Of a stretch of DNA of 64,000 bases, positions 25,022 through 34,665 are shown piece after piece (the stretch's first letter is position 1; each line of letters starts with the position of its first letter). The DNA is from an uncultured Blautia sp. GTDB lineage: Bacteria; Bacillota; Clostridia; Lachnospirales; Lachnospiraceae. The stretch is taken from contig NZ_CAKRXI010000012.1 of assembly GCF_934424005.1 (NCBI RefSeq), positions 1-64,000 on the forward strand. The letters run 5' to 3'. The notes beneath the pieces were generated by a model. The model made no database searches. It worked only from the letters and a program-made list of their open reading frames with translations, and was not told where the DNA came from. The translations under genes and the position numbers were made by a program.

Positions 25022-25630
25022 TTAAAATTTAAATGTATCTTTCAATCCCAGCCACTTCTGGTCTTTATCACTCAAAATCAGTGCTGTTCCATCCTCCAGT
25101 GTATAACCTTCCGCAGAAGCATTTCCCTTATACTCGCCCTTCAGTTCCGGCCACTGGACTCCAATCTCCGGATCATTCCATGCCATTCCACCCTCATCAT
25201 TTGGATGATAAAAATCATTCACTTTGTAACAAAATTCTGCTTCATCGCTCAGTACGAGAAATCCATGTGCAAAGCCTTCCGGAATCAGAAACTGTACCTT
25301 ATTCTCAGCGGAAAGAGTAACTCCATACCACTTGCCATAGGTCTTGGAATCTGCTCTAAGGTCAACTGCCACATCAAAAACAGTTCCACGAACCGCACGC
25401 ACCAGTTTGCACTGCGGATACTGTTTCTGAAAATGAAGTCCACGCAGAACACCTTTCACAGACATGGACTGATTGTCCTGTACGAACTTGATATCAATCC
25501 CTGCCTCTTTCATATCTTTTTCATTGTAGGTTTCCATGAAGTAGCCACGGTCATCTCCGTGAACTGCAGGTTTGATCACACAAAGCCCTTCGATTCCACC
25601 AACATTTTTCTCAACTGTAATCTGTCCCAT
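25022..25630 (-). CDS. rfbC: dTDP-4-dehydrorhamnose 3,5-epimerase RfbC/RmlC
   Basis: RmlC epimerises dTDP-4-keto-6-deoxyglucose at C3 and C5 on the way to dTDP-L-rhamnose. The 202-aa cupin has GDDRGYFMETYNEKDM, the catalytic His in VLRGLHFQ, and the basic strand KLVRAVRGTVFDVAVDLR. It follows rfbB by 19 nt and is last in the rfbA-B-C group. No rfbD (final reductase) is visible in this window, so either it is elsewhere or the product is a different dTDP-6-deoxysugar. Confidence 0.93.
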   Translation of the reverse strand: MGQITVEKNVGGIEGLCVIKPAVHGDDRGYFMETYNEKDMKEAGIDIKFVQDNQSMSVKGVLRGLHFQKQYPQCKLVRAVRGTVFDVAVDLRADSKTYGKWYGVTLSAENKVQFLIPEGFAHGFLVLSDEAEFCYKVNDFYHPNDEGGMAWNDPEIGVQWPELKGEYKGNASAEGYTLEDGTALILSDKDQKWLGLKDTFKF

Positions 25631-25649
25631 TTTATTTCTCTCCTGTTAC

Positions 25650-26669
25650 TTAGCGATTGCTGTACATCTTCTCATAATAGTTCTGATATTCACCGGAAAT
25701 GATCGTCTCCCACCATTCCCTGTTTTCCAGATACCACTTAATTGTCTTCTTGATTCCGTCCTCAAACTTTGTCTCAGGAAGCCATCCAAGTTCACTGTGG
25801 ATCTTGGTCGGATCGATCGCATAACGCATATCATGACCCTTACGGTCACCAACATGAGTGATCAAACTCTCCGGCTTGCCAAGTTCTTTGCAGATGATCT
25901 TAACGATCTCAATATTCTGTTTCTCATTGTGTCCACCTACGTTGTAGACTTCCCCAACTCTTCCGTTGTGAATGATCAGATCGATTGCCTTGCAGTGATC
26001 TTCCACATACAACCAGTCACGGACATTCAGTCCTTCTCCATAAACCGGAAGTGGCTTGTCTGCCAGCGCATTTGCGATCATCAGTGGAATCAATTTTTCC
26101 GGAAAATGATACGGGCCGTAGTTGTTGCTGCATCTTGAGATTGTAACAGGCAGTCCATAAGTTCTGTGGTATGCCAGAACCAAAAGATCAGCAGCTGCCT
26201 TAGATGAGCTGTACGGACTGCTTGTATGGATCGGAGTCTCCTCAGTAAAGAACAGATCCGGTCTGTCAAGCGGAAGATCACCATAAACCTCATCTGTAGA
26301 AACCTGATGATAACGTTTGATTCCATACTTACGGCATGCATCCATCATCACTGCAGTTCCCTTAATATTTGTATCCAGGAACACTTCCGGATTCTCAATA
26401 CTTCTGTCTACATGGCTCTCCGCTGCAAAGTTTACAACCATATCCGGATGCTCTTCCTCAAAAAGTTTATAAACGGCTTCTCTGTCGCAGATATCCGCTT
26501 TAACAAAACGGAAATTCGGGTTGTCCATCACTGGCTCCAGTGTAGAAAGATTTCCTGCATATGTTAATTTATCCAGACAAACGATACGATAATCCGGATA
26601 TTTATTTAGCATATGGAAAACAAAGTTGCTTCCGATAAAACCCGCTCCGCCTGTTACAATAATATTCAT
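25650..26669 (-). CDS. rfbB: dTDP-glucose 4,6-dehydratase RfbB/RmlB
   Basis: RmlB is an NAD-dependent extended SDR converting dTDP-glucose to the 4-keto-6-deoxy intermediate. About 339 aa, with the Rossmann motif GGAGFIGSNF at the N-terminus, STDEVYGDL, and YSSSKAAADLL with the Tyr-x3-Lys pair. The frame opens at 26681, but MNIIVTGGAGF (ATG at 26669, with a GGGG site 6 nt upstream) is the natural N-terminus. It lies between rfbA and rfbC. Confidence 0.93.
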   Translation of the reverse strand: MNIIVTGGAGFIGSNFVFHMLNKYPDYRIVCLDKLTYAGNLSTLEPVMDNPNFRFVKADICDREAVYKLFEEEHPDMVVNFAAESHVDRSIENPEVFLDTNIKGTAVMMDACRKYGIKRYHQVSTDEVYGDLPLDRPDLFFTEETPIHTSSPYSSSKAAADLLVLAYHRTYGLPVTISRCSNNYGPYHFPEKLIPLMIANALADKPLPVYGEGLNVRDWLYVEDHCKAIDLIIHNGRVGEVYNVGGHNEKQNIEIVKIICKELGKPESLITHVGDRKGHDMRYAIDPTKIHSELGWLPETKFEDGIKKTIKWYLENREWWETIISGEYQNYYEKMYSNR

Positions 26670-26701
26670 GTTTTTCCCCATCCTTTATGTATTCGTTCCT
26701 A

Positions 26702-27596
26702 TTACAATACGTCGATATATTTACCATCCAGTACGTCCTTCAGATACTGTCCATACTGGTTCTTCTTCAGGATTTCATACTCTTCCAGAACCTGCTCCCT
26801 GCTGATCCATCCATTCAGATATGCAATCTCTTCCAGGCAGGCGATCTTTCGATGCTGATGTGTCTCAACTGTCTTAACAAAATTTGTCGCATCCACAAGA
26901 CTCTCATGTGTACCTGTATCCAACCAGGTAAATCCCTGTCCAAGAAGTTCCACATTCAGAGTTCCATCTTCCAGATAGATACGATTCAGATCCGTGATTT
27001 CCAGTTCCCCACGCGCAGATGGTTTCAGATTCTTCGCAAACTCAACGACTTTGTTATCATAAAAATACAGACCTGTTACACAATAATTGCTCTTCGGCTT
27101 CTCCGGTTTTTCTTCGATAGAAATAGCCCTGCCGGAATTGTCAAATTCTACAATTCCAAAACGCTCTGGATCATCTACATAATAGCCAAATACAGTCGCA
27201 CCCTTGCCAGATTCCGCATTCTTCACCGCTGCTTCCAGGCGCTTCTTTAAACCATGTCCCGCAAAAATATTGTCGCCAAGAACCATCGCAACTGTATCGT
27301 CACCGATAAAATCAGCTCCGATAATAAATGCCTGAGCCAGTCCATCCGGTGATGGCTGCACTGCATATGTAAGATTTATTCCAAACCTGCTTTCCATCCC
27401 CCAGAAGTTCCTCAAAACGAGGAGTATCCTGCGGTGTGGATATAATCAGGATATCCCTGATTCCCGCATTCATCAAAACCGATAACGGATAATAAATCAT
27501 CGGCTTGTCATAGATTGGCAACAACTGCTTAGATGTTACCCTTGTTAACGGATACAAACGTGTGCCGGATCCACCAGCGAGAATGATACCTTTCAT
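26702..27596 (-). pseudogene. rfbA: Glucose-1-phosphate thymidylyltransferase RfbA/RmlA with a frameshift
   Basis: RmlA makes dTDP-glucose from glucose-1-phosphate and dTTP. The N-terminal frame (from ATG 27596) reads [18 protein letters not shown] through [10 protein letters not shown], then goes out of frame. The rest continues in another frame from [22 protein letters not shown] to the stop at 26702. One extra A in the GGAAAG run (T-run at 27391-27393 on the plus strand) explains the break exactly. All other conserved RmlA blocks are present. It could be a real mutation, phase-variable slippage or a sequencing error. Confidence 0.85.
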
Positions 27597-27813
27597 AAGT
27601 TAATTCTCCCTCCAACACTTAATGTTGTATATCTTTTTTACAAAATTCACATAGACAAATAAAATGCTTAATCACACAAAATGCTATTTACAAGACAATA
27701 GTACATATTTGATGATATTTTCCATCATTGCCTTAAAACTCCTAACCCATTATCTCATTCACGAGTGACAAGCTTAATACTACATAACTCATAGATTCTA
27801 CTCACCAATCCAT
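27597..27813. other. Upstream region of rfbA
   Basis: AT-rich non-coding DNA between the rfbA start and the terminator of the large glycan operon. It should hold an rfbA promoter, but I could not single out a convincing hexamer pair. A purine-rich ribosome site lies directly before rfbA. Confidence 0.4.
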
Positions 27814-27843
27814 AAAATAGCAAATTAAAATTGCTATTTTTTT
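27814..27843. terminator. Terminator at the end of the glycan operon
   Basis: A 10-bp perfect stem AAAATAGCAA/TTGCTATTTT with a 7-nt loop and flanking A/T tracts. It lies 53 nt past the flippase stop and works in either direction. Confidence 0.8.
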
Positions 27844-27895
27844 GAGTCGTTTAATAACTTACAAAGCTTTTCGCGTCTTTATTTATACTGGCTAA

Positions 27896-29422
27896 TCAAG
27901 ACCTTCTTGTCCCTTTAATCATCTGAATTGCATTTTTACAAATATTAGTCCTACCATATACTAAAAAATATAATAATGTTGGTATAATTAAACATACTAT
28001 GCCTTTTACTACTAAATTTGCATAATCAGATGTTAATTCAATATTTAATGTAATCATCCATGTAACACTACAAATCACAATAGTAATCACAAGATATTTC
28101 AGATGATATAAAAAATAACTCTTTAATTTTCCTAATCCAAAATAATTTTTAAAAACAATACTTGCTCCCCAAAGAAAATTAAATAAGAATAGAGAGATAA
28201 CAGTTGCTAAAATAATACCATTAATTCCAAAAAGATAACCAAGAACAATATTTAATATCAAATTTGCAATTGTTTCTACTATAGATCTATATCTCATCTC
28301 CCACCACATTCCAGTTGTTGAATAGTATATACTTCGTACATCTCCAACTTTAAGCATATAAAAATATATACACATAAACAACACTGACAAAGGCGAAAGT
28401 AACATATCTGTTCCCATCCACAACTTCATAAAAGGTTGTGATAAACATAATAAACAGCATGTACACCATCCAGAAATTTGTAGATATAAAAAATCTATTT
28501 TTTTTAATTCTTCATAATTTTCTGCTTTTGATTTCAATGCTACATGATTTCCTATTCCTCCCGTTAACGAAGTTATAAAAATTGCGAGAACTACTGTAAC
28601 CCCATTAAAAATAGTAAAATAATTATTATACATACCAGTTATTGTTAATCCAACAAATGCTGAAATACAAACACTATCCAATGAATTTCTTGTTACCCCA
28701 CAGGCTTTTTGTATAAACGATCCAATTACTAATTTTTTAATACTTTTTAAATATAATGCATCTAATTTTCCAGAACATTTGATATTTGGAAACATTTTCT
28801 TAGTAAACCACCAAATCCATAGATTATTTAACATGGTAAAAATAGGAATACAAACAACATAAAAATAATAATTTTTTATCGTAACTAATATTATAATCTG
28901 AGCAATTTGCAATCCACTTTGAGTAAGCAAATTTATTATAGAGTTTATATCCTCTCTTTGATATGCTACAAGGAGCGATTGCTTATAACCAGACATAAAA
29001 TAACTAATGCAGTTAGCTAACAACTGTATAAGATATATAATATATATATTTATATCTACCGGACACTCACCCTTTATTAATCTTGGCAGCAATGGCATTA
29101 ATAATAGGCCCAAAAACGAAGTTACTATTCCTATAACTAAATATGTTTTTCTGTAAAAGTTCAATAAAGCACATATTTTCTTTGTATCATCTTCAGCAAT
29201 TGGTTTATACATATGATACACTAATGCCGAACTAATTCCGAGTTCAGTTAATGACAAAACTGATAAGATAGATGTAAACAAACTATTCAATCCCAAATAC
29301 TCAGAACCCAAATATGTGTTAATAAAAGATTTAATAAAAAACGGAAAAAACAACAATACAATCTTATTAGCTAATCCAAATATTATATTTCTTTTTGCAT
29401 TTTTTTTAACGTCTATTTTCAT
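27896..29422 (-). CDS. Wzx-type polysaccharide flippase
   Basis: This 508-aa protein has about twelve to fourteen hydrophobic segments over its whole length and belongs to the MVF/polysaccharide-transport flippase superfamily. It moves undecaprenyl-linked repeat units across the membrane. Its N-terminal NIIFGLANKIVLLFFPFFIK and LGSEYLGLNSLFTSILSVLSLTELGI blocks are typical of Gram-positive capsule flippases. It is the last gene of the large glycan operon. Codon use is strongly AT-rich compared with rfbB or rfbC. Confidence 0.88.
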   Translation of the reverse strand: MKIDVKKNAKRNIIFGLANKIVLLFFPFFIKSFINTYLGSEYLGLNSLFTSILSVLSLTELGISSALVYHMYKPIAEDDTKKICALLNFYRKTYLVIGIVTSFLGLLLMPLLPRLIKGECPVDINIYIIYLIQLLANCISYFMSGYKQSLLVAYQREDINSIINLLTQSGLQIAQIIILVTIKNYYFYVVCIPIFTMLNNLWIWWFTKKMFPNIKCSGKLDALYLKSIKKLVIGSFIQKACGVTRNSLDSVCISAFVGLTITGMYNNYFTIFNGVTVVLAIFITSLTGGIGNHVALKSKAENYEELKKIDFLYLQISGWCTCCLLCLSQPFMKLWMGTDMLLSPLSVLFMCIYFYMLKVGDVRSIYYSTTGMWWEMRYRSIVETIANLILNIVLGYLFGINGIILATVISLFLFNFLWGASIVFKNYFGLGKLKSYFLYHLKYLVITIVICSVTWMITLNIELTSDYANLVVKGIVCLIIPTLLYFLVYGRTNICKNAIQMIKGTRRS

Positions 29423-29500
29423 TTTTATATCCTATTAAATAATAAAATTAACTTTCATCAAAAATAATAAAATGCATTTCCTTTAAAAGTAATTTACAAA

Positions 29501-29529
29501 TGCACAGCTAACTATACGCTATCTGTGCA
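29501..29529. other. Hairpin between glycosyltransferase and flippase genes
   Basis: TGCACAG and CTGTGCA form a 7-bp stem in the 134-bp gap. It lacks a clear U-tract and could be an mRNA processing or attenuating hairpin. Confidence 0.4.
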
Positions 29530-29556
29530 AACAAAACTCCAATTATCTTTACATAT

Positions 29557-30615
29557 TTAATTAATCTCAAATGTGTCTCTTATATCATCATGAAAAGAAT
29601 AGAATTGCTTTTTACTTTTTTTTCTATATTCCTCATAATCACAATTATATTTTTCATAATTAATGGTAATATCAACTAGTTTCTTCGCAATTTTTTTTAT
29701 GTTTTTTCTTCTAATATCAAATTTATAATTTATCGGAATTGGAACGTCTTCATTATTGTTACAACTCCCCATCGTAGAAGTTATGATATTACAATAAGAC
29801 GTTATAGCCTCCCTTGGTATTCTTTCTGGCCCTGGAAAAACTCCAAGATCAAGATATGCCTTTGCTGAAATCAATGTTTTAAGAACTTCCTCCCTACTCA
29901 TTCCTTTAATTGGCACAAATTCTATTACGTTGTTTAATTTTGCTGCTTGATTTATGACCATATTAACATACTTCAAATTTACTTTTGCAGTACTACAATT
30001 ATATGCAACAATATTCTTTTTCTTTTTTTTAATTTCTTTTTCATCCAGTGTAACAAAGTACTCTTCTAACGGTCCACATAAATAGTGCATATGATTTAAA
30101 GGTACCTTTTTTTTCTTTAAATAATCCTCAACATATTTGCAATTATAAAGATGAAACACTTCTTGAAAATCACTATTACTTAATTGCTGGCGTTCGTGCA
30201 AGGTCAGTTTAAAATACAAATAAGCAGCAGGATAAAAAACAAAAGGAATATTCTTTAAGTATAATTTGCGTTTTGTCCTATAAGCATTGTTAATCATTAG
30301 ATAATAATCTAATGACAGCCACCAAACTACCTTTTTTATATATTTATATTGATGCAAAATATCAGCATTTGCTTCAGGAACAACTAACAAATTATCCTCT
30401 GAGTCTATTATTGAAGATGCCATTTTTACACCATTAATTTCATATAACAGCTCATCTTTTGAAACAAATTCTCCAATATTTTCAAAATAGACCATATAAA
30501 CATCAACTCCCTGATTGACTAAAAATTCTGCAAGTTGATGCAATGTTTTAGGTCCTCCTGTTTTTTCATATATAGAAGTAATATATACTTTTTTATATTG
30601 TTTTATTTCAATCAT
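29557..30615 (-). CDS. Glycosyltransferase (GT-B like)
   Basis: This 352-aa cytosolic protein is probably a GT4-like glycosyltransferase. It has an N-terminal VYITSIYEKTGGPKTLHQLAEFL half, typical of donor-independent Rossmann domains with GG near the acceptor site, and a C-terminal AKAYLDLGVFPGPERIPREAI segment that matches the conserved region binding the nucleotide sugar. The exact sugar is not predictable. It overlaps the polymerase gene by 4 nt. The classic E-x7-E motif is only partly kept, so confidence is moderate. Confidence 0.65.
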   Translation of the reverse strand: MIEIKQYKKVYITSIYEKTGGPKTLHQLAEFLVNQGVDVYMVYFENIGEFVSKDELLYEINGVKMASSIIDSEDNLLVVPEANADILHQYKYIKKVVWWLSLDYYLMINNAYRTKRKLYLKNIPFVFYPAAYLYFKLTLHERQQLSNSDFQEVFHLYNCKYVEDYLKKKKVPLNHMHYLCGPLEEYFVTLDEKEIKKKKKNIVAYNCSTAKVNLKYVNMVINQAAKLNNVIEFVPIKGMSREEVLKTLISAKAYLDLGVFPGPERIPREAITSYCNIITSTMGSCNNNEDVPIPINYKFDIRRKNIKKIAKKLVDITINYEKYNCDYEEYRKKSKKQFYSFHDDIRDTFEIN

Positions 30616-31904
30616 ATTTTATATCCTTTTCGAAAACATGTATTATTATGCAGATCTTTGAAATCAAAATCACGGCTATAATTCAACTGTGCAGTAATTA
30701 GAAGAAATAGCATAAACAACGGCTCAATATTAATTGCTGCATTCTCTACAATTCCAAACATCAAAAAATAAATCAGATAAAAAGATGTAACATAATTTAT
30801 CGGCTCATTAAATTTTTTTCTTGCTAATTTATAAGAATGAAAAACAGTTGTTCCTATTGCTAGTACAAATAAAACTAAGCCAATTACTCCCGATTCACAT
30901 AATACTTGCAAATACGTATTGTGTACTCCCAATCCATATTTCAAATCATAATTCAACCATCCAATTCCGAATAAAAAATTATTTTTAATTTCAATAATTG
31001 CCTGATTCCACAGTTCATATCGACCAGAAGATTTATCACTGGTAGACTTATCATATATCAATTTCAAAACTCTGTATAATATGTTATTATCCGAATTTAT
31101 AGTTATATATAAAACATAACCCACAATATAGGCTATTCCCAAAAGTGCTGCTACTTTAAGACATGCCTTAATCCCCTTACGTACTGTCTCAGCTTTAACT
31201 ATATACATTATCGCATAGGCGACTAATAAAATAAGTAACTGCCCTCTTTTACCAGTCATAATTAATGAAGTATTAAATAAAGCAATTAAGAAAAAAAATA
31301 GCGGTTTTTTCAATTTATCCTTTATTAAAAAAACTGCAAAAATCGCATTTACAATATAAGTTGCAGTAAATCCAGCATTATGTGTAAAACCACTTAAATA
31401 ATTAACATTTTTCTGAGCTCTAATAATAGTTTGATATACATCTATTCCACTTTTGGCAAGAATTGTATTAACTAAAGGCCACCATTTGTTATAGAAAAAT
31501 AATTCTAAGAAAACACCCACTGATTGTATAATTCCATTCGCAATCAATATTTTAGCTGCTATAGAATAATCCTTTTCTTTTCCCTTTAAAAGGAACATCA
31601 ATAACAGAAGTACTGACCATCTTAAGATGGTTGTAATATAAACACTATCATTTATTATCATCGAAAACAAAATTGCCAGGAAGAAAAAAAACCATAGAAT
31701 TTCAAACAAATTAATTTTTATATATCTACGTATCCCTAAGCATATTTTCAAACATAGGAGTATATCAATTATTATCAAAGTACCCTTAATAGTCCAATAT
31801 GGTAAAAAACCAAAACTTCCTACATATAAATCTAAACAAATGTATAATGATGTTATTATTATAATTATTTGATTTATGCTAATATTATTTTTAAATTTAT
31901 ACAT
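30612..31904 (-). CDS. O-antigen ligase/polymerase family protein (Wzy-like)
   Basis: This 430-aa protein has about ten to twelve hydrophobic segments. The large extracytoplasmic loop between late helices contains SSGRYELWNQAIIEIKNNFLFGIG and HNTYLQVLCESGVIGL, the Wzy_C/O-antigen-ligase signature. It likely polymerises flipped repeat units at the outer face. It sits between a glycosyltransferase and an SDR gene in a tightly packed operon, and is one of the most AT-rich genes of the locus. Confidence 0.85.
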   Translation of the reverse strand: MYKFKNNISINQIIIIITSLYICLDLYVGSFGFLPYWTIKGTLIIIDILLCLKICLGIRRYIKINLFEILWFFFFLAILFSMIINDSVYITTILRWSVLLLLMFLLKGKEKDYSIAAKILIANGIIQSVGVFLELFFYNKWWPLVNTILAKSGIDVYQTIIRAQKNVNYLSGFTHNAGFTATYIVNAIFAVFLIKDKLKKPLFFFLIALFNTSLIMTGKRGQLLILLVAYAIMYIVKAETVRKGIKACLKVAALLGIAYIVGYVLYITINSDNNILYRVLKLIYDKSTSDKSSGRYELWNQAIIEIKNNFLFGIGWLNYDLKYGLGVHNTYLQVLCESGVIGLVLFVLAIGTTVFHSYKLARKKFNEPINYVTSFYLIYFLMFGIVENAAINIEPLFMLFLLITAQLNYSRDFDFKDLHNNTCFRKGYKI

Positions 31905-31914
31905 TTTCTATTCC

Positions 31915-32988
31915 TTATATATCATTTGACACACTACTCATCCAATCAACTAAATCAACAAATGCATCTTGTAATGTATATTTAGGTGTCCATCCAATAC
32001 TTTTTATTTTATTTGTATCCATATTTATTTTTAGGGTAGGCGCATATCCTAATTCACTTATATCTTGTTCTTCTATTTTTACACATAACTTTTTGTTTTC
32101 AAAAAGATCCACTAACATAAGCGCCATCTCATAAATACTACAATATGTCTCTTCGTTCGAAACATTATATATTTCACATCCATGCTTATCAGAACTAATA
32201 ACGTTCAAAATCGCTGATACAGCATCTGTGGTATATAAATAACTCCGCTTTGTTTTACCCTGTGTTTTTAAAGTTATATTACGATTTTCTACAATACAAC
32301 GTGCAAACTCTGCAAAAACTCGTCCATCATGATACTCTACCCCTGGACCAAATGTTTGTGTTAACCTCAAAATACATGTATCAATACCAAATTCACTTGA
32401 ATAACTATTACATAAATTTTCAGCTAACATTTTGCTTAGTGGATATGAATTTCTTGTCTCATCTGTTCGACACCTAATTTCTTCACTCTCCAAAACCTTT
32501 TTTTCATCATTACACACACCATATACTTCCATTGTAGATAAATATACAAATTTATGTGCATGATTCTTTTTAGCTATTTCTAACATATTTTGAGTTCCAA
32601 GAATATTGGTCATAATAGTCTCAACAGGCAATTCTACAAAATCCTTACTAGCAGTTTTACTAACAGTATGCACAACATAATCAATTTTTTCATTAAACGG
32701 AGAAATCTTCTTGATATCTTTACACTCTATATACTTGATATTATTCAACTTACCAAATAATAATTCTGCTTTTTTTATATTTCTAACCAACAAATACAAT
32801 TGACAATTAATATCATATTTCTGATTTGCAACTAAAATCGAATTAACTAATGTTGCTCCTATTAAACCGGTTGCTCCTGAGATCAAAAATCGTTTATTTT
32901 TAAAATCATTCCATTGAATACTTTTATCATTCACTAATTTACATATACTTCTGTTATATACTTGATTCTCCAATAACATATATTTCAC
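31915..32988 (-). CDS. NAD-dependent epimerase/dehydratase (extended SDR)
   Basis: This 357-aa enzyme has a GATGLIGATLVN Rossmann motif starting about residue 40, STMEVYG, and YPLSKMLAENL with Tyr-x3-Lys. It is probably a nucleotide-sugar epimerase, dehydratase or reductase. It overlaps the cytidylyltransferase gene by 4 nt, and a LicD gene lies upstream. I infer that it acts on, or supplies, the CDP-activated unit. In known ribitol pathways the reductase is usually a medium-chain dehydrogenase, so this pairing differs and the substrate is open. Confidence 0.75.
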   Translation of the reverse strand: MKYMLLENQVYNRSICKLVNDKSIQWNDFKNKRFLISGATGLIGATLVNSILVANQKYDINCQLYLLVRNIKKAELLFGKLNNIKYIECKDIKKISPFNEKIDYVVHTVSKTASKDFVELPVETIMTNILGTQNMLEIAKKNHAHKFVYLSTMEVYGVCNDEKKVLESEEIRCRTDETRNSYPLSKMLAENLCNSYSSEFGIDTCILRLTQTFGPGVEYHDGRVFAEFARCIVENRNITLKTQGKTKRSYLYTTDAVSAILNVISSDKHGCEIYNVSNEETYCSIYEMALMLVDLFENKKLCVKIEEQDISELGYAPTLKINMDTNKIKSIGWTPKYTLQDAFVDLVDWMSSVSNDI

Positions 32989-33707
32989 TCCAACTGTTCA
33001 TTTTCTTTTGCATCATAGATTGCACGAAACATATAAAAATCATCTGGTGTAGTTATCTTTACATTCTCATAATTCCCATCAACAACATGCATCTTAAGAT
33101 TTTTACCATAATGTGCCATTAAAGTACATGAGTCAATCTCATTATCAATACCTTTCGAAATAGCTTCCTCATCTGCTTTTAATATATCTCTTAAATAAAA
33201 GCTTTCTGGAGCCTTTGCTGTTCTTGATTCATCACGTTCTACAACAGATGAAATTATATTTTCATTATTTACTAAAACAACTGATTCTTTAGTAGGTGCA
33301 CAGGTTATAGCATTGCCATACCTTTTCACGCATGTAATATTTTCTGAAATTACCTGTGGTGTAATTAAAGGTCTTACTCCATCATGAATAAGAACAATAT
33401 TATCATCTATTCCATATAGACTTTCTGCAGCTTTTAAACCATTATATATAGATAATTGCCCTGTTCTTCCACCCGGAACAATTTTCCCGATTTTATTTAA
33501 GCGATATCTATACTGCATTTCTTGCATGTATTCAATCCAACCTTCTACACAGACAACAATAATCCCGTCAATTTCATCATGATTTTGAAACTTTTCAATG
33601 GTATGAACAATAATTGGTTTTCCATGTACCATAAGAAATTGTTTTGGTTTATCCTTCGTATTCATACGAGTTCCTACTCCACCAGCAAAAATAATAGCTA
33701 TATTCAT
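32985..33707 (-). CDS. IspD/TarI-type cytidylyltransferase
   Basis: This 240-aa nucleotidyltransferase has the CTP-binding start FAGGVGTRM with a following KPKQFL, the mid motif LIHDGVRPLI, and SVVERDESRTAKAPE. It makes a CDP-activated polyol or sugar phosphate, e.g. CDP-ribitol in TarI. The ATG at 33707, preceded by GAGAGGAGAAGTAAG, is chosen over the upstream in-frame start at 33758. Clustering with LicD points to polysaccharide decoration, not to isoprenoid synthesis. Confidence 0.8.
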   Translation of the reverse strand: MNIAIIFAGGVGTRMNTKDKPKQFLMVHGKPIIVHTIEKFQNHDEIDGIIVVCVEGWIEYMQEMQYRYRLNKIGKIVPGGRTGQLSIYNGLKAAESLYGIDDNIVLIHDGVRPLITPQVISENITCVKRYGNAITCAPTKESVVLVNNENIISSVVERDESRTAKAPESFYLRDILKADEEAISKGIDNEIDSCTLMAHYGKNLKMHVVDGNYENVKITTPDDFYMFRAIYDAKENEQLE

Positions 33708-33744
33708 CTTACTTCTCCTCTCGTTAACACTTTTACAAATATTT

Positions 33745-34656
33745 TTAAAAGAAGCCAAATAATATTTTCAGAATCAATCCGCCAGTAGACTCTTTTGAAT
33801 AAAATCTCAATTTCTGTACATTCGCTATTAATGCACACTTGTTTCTCATTTTATTAGCATTTGCCGCTGCAAATAGAACTCTATCCTGACATACTATTTC
33901 TGGCCAATATTTATAAACCATCTTCGCAAGTAAACTTCTACCATTTCTTTGTTCCTTATTGCGTATTTTCATAATCTTTGATCTAATATCATATTTCATT
34001 CCATATGCATAAGCTCCAACTACATTATCATCATGTTGACGATATTTAATAAAAGCCCTTTCATCATATATTATGGAATCAAATAGACTCGCAACCATCG
34101 CAACCCAAACATCATGTATCCTATTTGCCAACAACTCTTTTGAAGGTCGATTTAAATCCAATTGTCTTTTCAAAAATCCATCAAAGACCATTGTACAACC
34201 AGCTATTTGATTTTGTTCTAATATAGCAATTGGATTTAAATGTATAATTTTATTTTTTTCATATCTCAAACCTAAACTTTTTCCTGATTTATCAATTAAT
34301 TCCTGATTCGAAGCATACAGATGTTTCTTATTTTTTTGAAGAACCTCAATTGCAATCCGTATTTTCTTTTCACTCCAAATATCGTCTTGATCTGCAAAAG
34401 CATAATAATCATATATTTCAGGCACAGAATATAATAATTCCATAAAACTATTTCCTACACCAATATTTTTTCCTTCTGTAAGAAAAATATTATTGCTTTT
34501 ATATTCACAAATAATATTAACGGTTTCATCTGTTGATCCATCATCTCTAATATATATATCGATATTAATTCCTTCTTGCGATAATATACTATCTATTTGT
34601 TCTTTAATATATTTACTCCCATTATATGTACTAAGTAAAACTGCCACTTTATACAT
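33745..34656 (-). CDS. Family 2 glycosyltransferase
   Basis: This 303-aa protein has the GT-A start VAVLLSTYNGSKYIKEQIDS, DDGSTDET as nucleotide-sugar contact, and the metal-binding FADQDDIWSE. It resembles rhamnosyl- and other capsule transferases of the WaaE/RfbF type; dTDP-rhamnose is a possible donor given the rfb genes (inference). It lies 37 nt before the cytidylyltransferase and 9 nt after licD. Confidence 0.87.
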   Translation of the reverse strand: MYKVAVLLSTYNGSKYIKEQIDSILSQEGINIDIYIRDDGSTDETVNIICEYKSNNIFLTEGKNIGVGNSFMELLYSVPEIYDYYAFADQDDIWSEKKIRIAIEVLQKNKKHLYASNQELIDKSGKSLGLRYEKNKIIHLNPIAILEQNQIAGCTMVFDGFLKRQLDLNRPSKELLANRIHDVWVAMVASLFDSIIYDERAFIKYRQHDDNVVGAYAYGMKYDIRSKIMKIRNKEQRNGRSLLAKMVYKYWPEIVCQDRVLFAAANANKMRNKCALIANVQKLRFYSKESTGGLILKILFGFF

Positions 34657-34665
34657 TTGCCGCTC

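Noticed and set aside
32985..33707. Housekeeping IspD of isoprenoid synthesis
   Set aside because: Its place between LicD, glycosyltransferase and SDR genes favours a polysaccharide CDP-polyol role; sequence alone does not exclude IspD activity.
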